Assembly (NCBI GenBank): GCA_016934355.1
Contig: JAFGTA010000019.1
Location: 1-5,894, forward strand
DNA: 5,894 nucleotides
Direction: 5' to 3'
From: Candidatus Bathyarchaeota archaeon
GTDB lineage: Archaea > Thermoproteota > Bathyarchaeia > TCS64
A program made the translations under genes and the position numbers. Below, piece after piece: positions 1 to 4,267 of this stretch. The notes below the pieces were generated by a model. The model saw nothing but the letters and a program-made list of their open reading frames with translations, made no database searches and had not been told where the DNA came from. Position 1 is the first letter of the stretch. Each line of letters begins with the position of its first letter.

Positions 1-127
1 CGACTCCGAAGTATTTCATGAGGCTGTCCGCGTACTTTACGGGGTAGTCTGCTCTGATGGTGATCGCGTCCTTTACAACTAGCTCCTCTGAACGATGCGG
101 CATCCTTCCCTCGGCTCCGATACCCAT
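1..127 (-). CDS. 5' end of an unrecognised protein (partial)
   Basis: Reading the minus strand from an ATG at 127 gives 42 open codons that run off the left edge. The peptide contains the stretch DAITIRADYPVKYADSLMKY. I do not recognise the family. The frame stays open well upstream of 127 but holds no ATG, GTG or TTG there, so 127 is the most distal standard start. A second ATG at 103 (beginning MPHRSEEL) has a better Shine-Dalgarno context, GAGGGAAGG directly before it, and could be the true start. A CATAAAGG box at about 150-157 lies close to 26 bases before 127, which suits a leaderless transcript or a 24-base leader for the ATG at 103. The gene is divergent from tRNA-Tyr. Coding status rests on the open frame, plausible amino-acid composition and signal placement only. 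Confidence 0.55.
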   Translation of the reverse strand, partial: MGIGAEGRMPHRSEELVVKDAITIRADYPVKYADSLMKYFGV

Positions 128-238
128 TAGACGGGTTTGAAGGATATCCTTTATGGAACCATGAAAAGTAGCTGAAAAAAATCTATAGGATACAGATTCG
201 GGGTCTGTTGAGGCGGGTAGGCTGGGCTGACCAAATCG

Positions 239-247
239 CTTAAATTA
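239..247 (+). promoter_or_regulatory. Probable TATA box for tRNA-Tyr
   Basis: CTTAAATTA lies 30-38 bases before the first base of the mature tRNA, in an A/T-rich patch within GC-rich surroundings. Archaeal TATA boxes sit about 26 bases before the transcription start, so this would give a short 5' leader removed by RNase P. A T-run (TTTTTT) at 261-266 lies between box and gene. Position and composition are the only support. Confidence 0.4.
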
Positions 248-276
248 TTGTAGCAGTCTCTTTTTTCGGTGTCCCG

Positions 277-393
277 CCCGCCCTAGCTCAATGGCAGAGC
301 ATCCGGCTGTAGTCGTCGCCCCGCGGGGCGGTGGCGTTCAGGCCATGAGCAGACACCGGAGGGTTGCAGGTTCAACTCCTGCGGGCGGGACCA
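277..393 (+). tRNA. tRNA-Tyr (anticodon GTA), intron-containing, CCA encoded
   Basis: The full cloverleaf can be folded by hand. The acceptor stem is CCCGCCC (277-283) with GGGCGGG (383-389), A73 and an encoded CCA (391-393). The D stem is GCTC/GAGC with loop AATGGCA. The anticodon stem is TCCGG (302-306) with CCGGA (356-360), and the loop CTGTAG-A carries anticodon GTA at 309-311. The T arm is GCAGG/CCTGC (366-382) with loop TTCAACT. The C1-G72 pair is the tyrosine identity element of archaea and eukaryotes; bacteria use G1-C72. The anticodon loop is interrupted after position 37 by a 42-nt intron. The gene stands alone, with a TATA-like box upstream and a hairpin 23 bases downstream. Confidence 0.97.
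313..354 (+). other. tRNA-Tyr intron at position 37/38
   Basis: These 42 bases interrupt the anticodon loop between G37 (312) and A38 (355), the canonical archaeal site. CTGT (307-310) can pair with GCAG (349-352) to form the 4-bp central helix of a bulge-helix-bulge. That leaves a 3-base bulge ACA (353-355) whose expected cut after its second base falls exactly at 354/355. On the other side, TCGT (313-316) can pair with ATGA (345-348), leaving only AG as bulge, so the motif is slightly relaxed. The intron core is a 14-base perfect palindrome (317-330) that folds into a very stable GC hairpin. Confidence 0.9.
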
Positions 394-415
394 TCTTCAT
401 GTCATCGAATCATCT

Positions 416-434
416 GGATTGTATTTAACAATCC
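416..434. repeat. 7-bp hairpin 3' of tRNA-Tyr
   Basis: GGATTGT and ACAATCC form a perfect 7-bp stem around the loop ATTTA, starting 23 bases after the tRNA 3' end. It could take part in 3' processing or termination of the tRNA transcript. No long T-run follows it, so it is not a typical intrinsic terminator. Confidence 0.35.
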
Positions 435-479
435 CTAATAAAACTTGGAGGAATTCTGTAATCATTGATGTCTGGTAAA

Positions 480-519
480 TGGTAGCCTGGAAGATACTAT
501 GCTATCCAAGCCTCTACCA
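480..519. repeat. Imperfect inverted repeat in the A/T-rich spacer
   Basis: TGGTAG (480-485) is complementary to CTACCA (514-519), and inside it TGGA can pair with TCCA. The 40-base element sits in the gene-free stretch 394-622. It has no tRNA fold and no C/D-box pair. It may be a structured RNA remnant, a regulatory site or chance. Confidence 0.3.
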
Positions 520-559
520 ATTAATTCACTTAATCGAACCTTTTCCGAGTATCAATTCA

Positions 560-567
560 CTTTAAAA
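560..567 (+). promoter_or_regulatory. Possible TATA box for the 623 gene
   Basis: CTTTAAAA lies about 60 bases before the TTG start at 623. It would place transcription start near 588 and leave a leader of roughly 35 bases that includes GACGGGG at 610-615. This is the only strong A/T box in a suitable place. Confidence 0.35.
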
Positions 568-622
568 CATCCCATCGATTCATCAGACAAGTAATCCCAT
601 TAACGCGCGACGGGGCAACGCC

Positions 623-889
623 TTGAGGGAATACATCTTCACCGAGACCGAGGGGAGGCTGCTACGAAAATGGATCGAAAAAGGAGAGGAACCCAAGACA
701 GCCACAGTGCTGTTCTCCAGAATGAGAAGAACCAAAACCACACTCATGGAGGACATCAAACTCTACTTAGACACCCGGAAACGCCTAGTCGCACAACATC
801 GCTGGAGATTAAACGTACCCCGCCCACTAATCACCCAACATCTAGAAGGACTCGCATCGACCCCCAGAAGAAGAGAAGAACATACATAG
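623..889 (+). CDS. Small charged helical protein, unrecognised (first frame of a split pair)
   Basis: An 88-residue frame begins with TTG; an in-frame stop at 563 and no ATG after it make TTG 623 the only standard start. GACGGGG ends eight bases before it and may serve as a weak ribosome site. The first 60 residues look genuinely coding: amphipathic helical text such as LLRKWIEKGEE and TTLMEDIKLYLDTRKRL, rich in Arg, Lys and Glu. The last 20 or so residues look less structured. No enzyme motif, membrane segment or cysteine pair is visible. The stop TAG (887-889) overlaps the coding-like part of the next frame, which continues one register back. This is therefore either the first gene of a translationally coupled pair or the N-terminal half of one protein of about 165 residues broken by a frameshift. 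Helical, basic character hints at a regulator or nucleic-acid binder; this is inference only. Confidence 0.6.
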   Translation: MREYIFTETEGRLLRKWIEKGEEPKTATVLFSRMRRTKTTLMEDIKLYLDTRKRLVAQHRWRLNVPRPLITQHLEGLASTPRRREEHT

Positions 890-1125
890 ACAGACTCGAA
901 CGCCTCTGGGCCCAGCTGGACACCATAATCACAGACCCGGAAACCGACCAACGCACCCGCATCAAAGCCATGAACACCCTCATGCGATGCCTCCAGATCG
1001 CCTACGGAATGGTCGAAGCCATCGAGATAGAACAGATCGAGGAAGACATCAAAAAACTCGAAGAACAGACAGCCCAACGCGAACACCTCGGCTACACGCT
1101 ACCCGGAGACAACCCGCCCAAATAA
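886..1125 (+). CDS. Coiled-coil small protein, start uncertain (second frame of a split pair)
   Basis: This frame, ending TAA at 1123-1125, reads as convincing protein from about 874 onward: DRLERLWAQLDTIITDPE, then a helix with LMRCLQIAYGMVEAIEIEQI, then a Glu/Lys-rich coiled-coil-like end and a short polar tail. Its only standard upstream start is an ATG at 670, but residues from 670 to about 870 are low-complexity His/Asn/Arg/Pro text lying fully inside the preceding gene, so that part is a shadow. The position given begins at ATA 886, which overlaps the upstream stop as ATAG and follows the purine-rich run AGAAGAAGAGAAGAA. The first in-frame ATG in the convincing part is at 970. The alternative is a -1 frameshift joining it to the 623 frame, for instance at the run of five C's near 863-867. 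Function unknown. Confidence 0.5.
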   Translation: MDRLERLWAQLDTIITDPETDQRTRIKAMNTLMRCLQIAYGMVEAIEIEQIEEDIKKLEEQTAQREHLGYTLPGDNPPK

Positions 1126-1182
1126 AAAAAATCCCCGAAGTTACCGCCCACTGTTACCAACACCGGGGCGTTCAAAACCCTA

Positions 1183-1191
1183 GTATTATAT
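1183..1191 (+). promoter_or_regulatory. TATA box for the secreted-protein gene
   Basis: GTATTATAT stands out from GC-rich surroundings about 50 bases before the ATG at 1238. Transcription would start near 1213, leaving a leader of about 25 bases that carries the purine-rich ribosome site AGAGGGGGAGA (1223-1233). Confidence 0.5.
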
Positions 1192-1208
1192 CCACGCCAC
1201 CCGTGGAT
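1190..1208. promoter_or_regulatory. Inverted repeat between TATA box and start: candidate operator
   Basis: ATCCACG and CGTGGAT form a perfect 7-bp inverted repeat separated by CCACC. It begins at the edge of the TATA box and ends just before the expected transcription start. A dimeric repressor bound here would block the polymerase. If transcribed it would be a hairpin instead. The regulator is unknown. Confidence 0.35.
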
Positions 1209-1237
1209 TCCATCACAGAATCAGAGGGGGAGAACAG

Positions 1238-2596
1238 ATGCGGTACAGGACCCTGGTAGCGTTATCAGGCGTGTTCCTCTGCGCGACAGTGGCGCTCTGC
1301 GCGCTTCACGGGTGGACCCCAGAAGTCGCCGATGAACAGCGCTACGAGTATATCTTCGGCTCCGCCGGCGAGCCGTGGACCAACACGGTTCAAGGGGAGA
1401 ACGTGTTGTTCAGCATGCGAGGCTCACACAGCACCGACTTCGGTGGGATGGGCTCAGCCTCGTTCAGAGAAAAAGAGCTCCCACAGGGGTTAATCCTCGG
1501 CAGGACATGGTCTGACTCCGGCGCCTGGACAGACCACTCGTACAGGTACACGGCGAGGCTTCAGCAGGGCGAAGGCATCCTGCTCAGCTACAACGCCACC
1601 GAGCCCATCAACATCCGTTTCTCCTCGGGCTCAAAGGTGTTGACGCAGGAGACCCGAATAACAGGCAGACACTCCTACCTGATCCCCGAGACGGGGAACT
1701 ACACCCTAAAACTGGCGGTGAACGAGCCCAGAACCGCCGTCGTCTCACTGAGATGCGTATACCTACACTCAGGCCCAGGATCATCCAAGACGGGAAATAC
1801 GGAGAACGTGAACACGTTCCCCCCATCCGTCGCAGAGATCAAGACGCTACAAGGTAAACTCCACCAAGCCTCGATACCCGGCGTGGAAGGCCCCGTCATG
1901 GCGCTGGAAACCAATAACCGCTGGAACGGGTCAAAGACCTACCCCCTCCACCTCGGACTCGGCGAAGGCATGCTCCCGTCTCCCTGCGGCGGGTACACGA
2001 TGCTGGGGAACATGTCGCTCTTCGAGATCAACGACGCGTACCTGAACAACGTCACGGTACAGGTCGAGGGATTCCCCTTCACCCACGTCATCGAAGGAAC
2101 ATCATACGAGGCGTTCCACGTCAACGCCGTCAAGCCCCTCGAACAAGGGGCTCTCCCACTGTACGCGGTCCAGACCATGGAGGTCATAAGCGGACGCTTC
2201 CACGAGTGCCTGAGCGGCTACGGCAGGGAGTACTTCCCAATCGAGTTCACCTTGGGCTTCGACGACTACATGGGGCACCACGGCAACATCGAGAGGTTCT
2301 ACCACGTCCAACTCGGCAAAGGCGACACCATAGGGTTCAGCTTCAACGCATCCGGCCCGGTCGAGTTCGGGCTCTACGGAAACCATGGAGACAGCTACGG
2401 CACGAGAGGCTTCAGCCGGGGAGACCCCGAGGACTACCACATCAGAGAGTCCCGGATAGAGTCATACGAGGCCGTCTTCACGGCGCCGAGGCGGGGCTAC
2501 TACAGCTTCGCCTTCAAGGCGTACTCGGGAGAAAAGACCGTTGCCCGCCTCGACGCGTGGAGAATAACATTAATAGGGATAGGATTTACTCCTTGA
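1238..2596 (+). CDS. Secreted protein with two GOLD/PPC-like beta-sandwich domains
   Basis: The 452-residue product starts at an ATG five bases after AGAGGGGGAGA. Residues 1-24 are a signal sequence or membrane anchor: MRYR, then a hydrophobic run to about position 23. No second membrane segment is seen. Two regions share one pattern: residues 103-175 (QGEGILLSYNATEPINIRF, later PETGNYTLKLAV) and 353-447 (KGDTIGFSFNASGPVEFGLY, later APRRGYYSFAFKAYS). Both run polar Gly-Asp/Glu, beta strand, N-A-S/T, strand, then a Gly-Tyr/Asn-Tyr strand near the end, as in GOLD (emp24/p24) and PPC-type domains. The middle, about 200-340, is unassigned. Six N-X-S/T sequons (N119, N154, N230, N258, N271, N370) suit an N-glycosylated surface protein. 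The last ten residues use A/T-rich codons unlike the rest, and the stop lies inside the 3' end of the convergent gene. Domain assignment is by pattern from memory, not by search. Confidence 0.75.
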   Translation: MRYRTLVALSGVFLCATVALCALHGWTPEVADEQRYEYIFGSAGEPWTNTVQGENVLFSMRGSHSTDFGGMGSASFREKELPQGLILGRTWSDSGAWTDHSYRYTARLQQGEGILLSYNATEPINIRFSSGSKVLTQETRITGRHSYLIPETGNYTLKLAVNEPRTAVVSLRCVYLHSGPGSSKTGNTENVNTFPPSVAEIKTLQGKLHQASIPGVEGPVMALETNNRWNGSKTYPLHLGLGEGMLPSPCGGYTMLGNMSLFEINDAYLNNVTVQVEGFPFTHVIEGTSYEAFHVNAVKPLEQGALPLYAVQTMEVISGRFHECLSGYGREYFPIEFTLGFDDYMGHHGNIERFYHVQLGKGDTIGFSFNASGPVEFGLYGNHGDSYGTRGFSRGDPEDYHIRESRIESYEAVFTAPRRGYYSFAFKAYSGEKTVARLDAWRITLIGIGFTP

Positions 2597-3473
2597 GCCG
2601 CTTGTTCGCAAGCTTCTCGACGGCCACCACAACTGCCTGAGTGCCCTTGTCCTTCATGCCCTCAGCGGCGCAGTGGTAAAACATCTGATGGACCAGACTC
2701 GTCGAGGGCAGCGGCATGCTGTTAGCCTTCGCCGTCTCAGCGATTATCCCAAGGTCCTTCAAGTAGTCCTTGATCTTGAACCCGGGCTCATGGTCACCCT
2801 TGAGTATCCTGCCGCCGTTGTTGGTGAGCTGCCAGCTCCCCGCGGCGCCCCCCGACACCGCCGCGTGCACCGCGTCGACGTCCACCCCAGCCTTCTTCGC
2901 GAACACCAGCGCCTCCGCGACGCCCAGCATCGTCGTACCCACGAGGATCTGGTTCACCGCCTTACAGACCTGCCCATCGCCGTTGCCGCCGATATAGGTG
3001 ATGGTCTTACCCATGGCCTCCAGGATGGGCTTGCACTCATCGAACACCTTCCGCTTGCCGCCCACCATGATGCTGAGGGTGCCGTTGTTGGCGCCGATGA
3101 CTCCTCCGCTCACCGGGGCGTCCAGCATCTCCACACCCTTCTCCGCGAGCTTCGCGGCGATGCTCTTTGTGGCGATGGGGCTGATTGTGCTCATGTCGAT
3201 GAAGACGTCGCCCTTCTTGGCGCCGTGGATGGCTCCGTTCTTGCCTAGTAGCACCTCCTCGACGTCGGGGCTGTCCGTGACGATGCTAACCACGACGTCG
3301 GCGTTTGCCGCGACCTCCTTAGGGCTCTTCGCCGCCTTCGCCCCGGCCTCGACCAGGGGCTTAACCTTGCTCTCCGTCCTGTTCCAGACGGTGACCGTGT
3401 AGCCCGCCTTGACTAGGTTCTTAGACATGCCCGTGCCCATGAGGCCCAGGCCTATGAATCCTATGCGCTTCAT
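2586..3473 (-). CDS. Beta-hydroxyacid dehydrogenase (3-hydroxyisobutyrate dehydrogenase / glyoxylate reductase family)
   Basis: The 295-residue product has the normal length and complete architecture of the family. The N-terminal Rossmann fold begins MKRIGFIGLGLMG (GxGxxG at 8-13). After the second strand WNRT (30-33) places an Arg where NADP-preferring members bind the phosphate. The substrate-binding signature DAPVSGG is at 118-124. Lys171 in KAVNQ is the expected catalytic lysine, with Asn174 beside it, and KDLG (239-242) is the C-terminal signature. The all-helical dimerisation domain follows from about 165. Members reduce or oxidise small beta-hydroxy acids and semialdehydes (3-hydroxyisobutyrate, tartronate semialdehyde, glyoxylate, succinic semialdehyde), and the exact substrate cannot be read here. 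WNRT resembles the glyoxylate/succinic-semialdehyde reductase branch. It lies 38 bases downstream of the OSTC-like gene on the same strand, with its own likely leaderless promoter and no Shine-Dalgarno. Confidence 0.93.
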   Translation of the reverse strand: MKRIGFIGLGLMGTGMSKNLVKAGYTVTVWNRTESKVKPLVEAGAKAAKSPKEVAANADVVVSIVTDSPDVEEVLLGKNGAIHGAKKGDVFIDMSTISPIATKSIAAKLAEKGVEMLDAPVSGGVIGANNGTLSIMVGGKRKVFDECKPILEAMGKTITYIGGNGDGQVCKAVNQILVGTTMLGVAEALVFAKKAGVDVDAVHAAVSGGAAGSWQLTNNGGRILKGDHEPGFKIKDYLKDLGIIAETAKANSMPLPSTSLVHQMFYHCAAEGMKDKGTQAVVVAVEKLANKRLKE

Positions 3474-3494
3474 GGGTGAGAAATGAACGTGTAT

Positions 3495-3502
3495 GCTCTA
3501 AA
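3495..3502 (-). promoter_or_regulatory. TATA-like box for the dehydrogenase gene
   Basis: On the minus strand this reads TTTAGAGC, centred about 26 bases before the ATG at 3473. That is the spacing expected for a leaderless archaeal transcript and fits the absence of a Shine-Dalgarno. The same TTTAGAGC occurs in the promoter of the upstream minus-strand gene (3950-3957). Confidence 0.4.
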
Positions 3503-3511
3503 CAGTTTCGT

Positions 3512-3934
3512 TTAACCGAAGATGGCTTTCTTCATCTCGTAGATGAGGTAGTTCCCCGAGAGCCCGGCCAACGTGAACCCTATACCGATGAGAAGCCACC
3601 TGTTAGCCTTCTCCCTGTCGTACGCGATCTGTGTACTCCTGTAGCTGAGCCAGAGCCCGAAGAACATGCCGGCGTTAGTCAGGAACACGAAGACGCTCTC
3701 GTAGACCGTCTGGTCCGAGAGGTACGGGTGGAGCGTGAGGTACCTATCGCCGTACGGGATGAAGGGAAGGGGGTTCTCAAGTATGTTGTAGAACCCGCCG
3801 CTGATGATGAATATGCAGAACAGGACGACGGCCCACGCGAGGATGTTGGTGGGTATCCTGAACTTGCCGATGCCGCCTACGGTTTTCTTCTTCTTTGCCT
3901 GGCGCTTCTTCTGCGACGTCTCCGTTGCCTCCAG
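3512..3934 (-). CDS. Three-helix membrane protein resembling OSTC / OST3-OST6 oligosaccharyltransferase subunits; apparent CTG start
   Basis: The minus strand is open from an in-frame TAG at 3954-3952 to TAA at 3514-3512. Starting at CTG 3934 gives 140 residues: a Lys/Arg-rich cytoplasmic tail (1-27), three hydrophobic segments (about 31-49, 78-98 and 113-133) and a Pro/Tyr-rich loop (54-75). From memory, human OSTC (149 residues, three helices) has the same order of landmarks. FIISGG after the first helix matches its FLITGG. Gln-x-x-x-Glu before helix 2, then helix 2 ending in an aromatic-rich segment and Arg-Ser (YRS against DRS), also match. NRWLLIGIGF opening helix 3 matches NRFLLLFIGF. 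OST3/OST6-family proteins are auxiliary subunits of the N-glycosylation complex in the ER, and homologues have been reported in Asgard archaea. There is no ATG, GTG or TTG in the frame before the second helix. The TATA box ATTATATTTA lies about 26 bases before CTG 3934, so a leaderless CTG start is proposed. A frameshift from TTG 3944 through the AAG-rich stretch is the alternative. Confidence 0.72.
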   Translation of the reverse strand: MEATETSQKKRQAKKKKTVGGIGKFRIPTNILAWAVVLFCIFIISGGFYNILENPLPFIPYGDRYLTLHPYLSDQTVYESVFVFLTNAGMFFGLWLSYRSTQIAYDREKANRWLLIGIGFTLAGLSGNYLIYEMKKAIFG

Positions 3935-3953
3935 CGGAAACCAATGGAGGCTC

Positions 3954-3963
3954 TAAATATAAT
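3954..3963 (-). promoter_or_regulatory. TATA box for the OSTC-like gene
   Basis: The minus strand reads ATTATATTTA, preceded by the purine-rich AAAAAGG, a good match to an archaeal BRE plus TATA box. Its centre is about 26 bases upstream of the CTG at 3934, which would make the transcript leaderless. Confidence 0.55.
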
Positions 3964-3991
3964 CCTTTTTCTAGTACACAGAAAGATGAAG

Positions 3992-3999
3992 TTTATTAA
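3992..3999 (+). promoter_or_regulatory. TATA box for the zinc-ribbon gene
   Basis: TTTATTAA is centred about 26 bases before 4021 and gives a short leader containing the GGGGGG ribosome site. With the box at 3954-3963 on the other strand it makes a compact divergent promoter region. Confidence 0.5.
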
Positions 4000-4025
4000 C
4001 CGACGCAGACGTATCAGTCTGAGTT

Positions 4026-4034
4026 AAAGGGGGG
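4026..4034 (+). promoter_or_regulatory. Ribosome binding site that fixes the CTG start at 4041
   Basis: AAAGGGGGG ends six bases before CTG 4041. An in-frame TAA at 4035-4037, between this site and the CTG, rules out any start further upstream in that frame. Confidence 0.6.
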
Positions 4035-4040
4035 TAACGT

Positions 4041-4208
4041 CTGCCACAGAGAATTTTATGCAAGGAGTGCGGCGAGGTGCTCTACGAGGGGGACCTCCTC
4101 AAGTCGCCGCAGGATGTCATCAAGAAGTTCGAAGGCAAGTGCCCCGTATGCGGCAAGGACCTAGGCTTCACAAGCGAATGCGTTAAGGTGAAGCCCTGCG
4201 AAAGCTAG
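4041..4208 (+). CDS. 55-residue zinc-ribbon protein, CTG start
   Basis: The reading frame begins CTG-CCA-CAG and would be initiated as MPQRILCKECGEVLYEG. It carries CxxC at residues 7-10 (CKEC) and CxxC at 34-37 (CPVC), the paired knuckles of a single zinc ribbon, spaced by 23 residues. Two further cysteines (47 and 53) lie in the tail. A TAA two codons before the CTG excludes a longer form. The next standard start, GTG 4077, would delete the first knuckle. The AAAGGGGGG site is correctly spaced for CTG. Small stand-alone zinc ribbons of this kind are common in archaea and mostly uncharacterised, with roles proposed in transcription, translation or protein assembly. The gene is divergent from the OSTC-like gene and sits 59 bases before gcvT, which has its own box. 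Function unknown. Confidence 0.8.
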   Translation: MPQRILCKECGEVLYEGDLLKSPQDVIKKFEGKCPVCGKDLGFTSECVKVKPCES

Positions 4209-4227
4209 CCCGGCCCACCGATAATAG

Positions 4228-4233
4228 TTTTAA
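4228..4233 (+). promoter_or_regulatory. TATA-like box for gcvTH
   Basis: TTTTAA within ATAATAGTTTTAACTT is the A/T-rich patch between the zinc-ribbon stop and gcvT. Transcription would begin near 4257, about ten bases before the TTG start. This suggests gcvTH can be transcribed separately from the zinc-ribbon gene. Confidence 0.4.
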
Positions 4234-4238
4234 CTTGG

Positions 4239-4261
4239 TACCGCGTCTTCCCTAAGCGGTA
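4239..4261. promoter_or_regulatory. Inverted repeat before gcvT: candidate operator
   Basis: TACCGC (4239-4244) and GCGGTA (4256-4261) form a perfect 6-bp inverted repeat with 11 bases between, so the half-site centres lie 17 bases apart. It spans the region between the TATA-like box and the start codon. A dimeric regulator responding to glycine or folate state is conceivable; nothing identifies it. Confidence 0.3.
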
Positions 4262-4267
4262 AAAGAA

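Noticed and set aside
140..151. 12-base palindrome AAGGATATCCTT upstream of the partial minus-strand gene
   Set aside because: A perfect 12-base palindrome is expected about once by chance in a window this size; no second copy was seen.
445..485. GGAGG followed by ATG at 468 and a TGATG reminiscent of a C box
   Set aside because: The ATG frame stops after five codons, and there is no matching D box (CTGA), so neither a gene nor a C/D RNA is supported.
670..870. N-terminal 65 or so codons of the frame ending at 1125
   Set aside because: The text is His/Asn/Arg/Pro-rich and lies entirely within the better-looking 623 frame; it is treated as a shadow.
763..1086. 107-codon minus-strand open frame
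   Set aside because: Its Phe/Asp-rich text is the complement of Lys/Glu and Ile/Val codons of the plus-strand frames.
1133..1168. CCCCG...CGGGG inverted repeat after an A-run
   Set aside because: It is a five-base stem with a loop of 26 bases and no following T-run; too weak for a terminator call.
987..1259. 90-codon plus-strand open frame
   Set aside because: It is an out-of-frame shadow of the 886-1125 region, running through the promoter and into the secreted-protein gene, with Arg/Pro/Thr-rich text.
2673..3248. 191-codon plus-strand open frame
   Set aside because: It is antisense to the well-supported dehydrogenase.
3476..4027. 183-codon plus-strand open frame
   Set aside because: It is the exact antisense register of the OSTC-like gene, with acidic, low-complexity text and no motif, while the opposite strand reads as three clean membrane helices with family landmarks.
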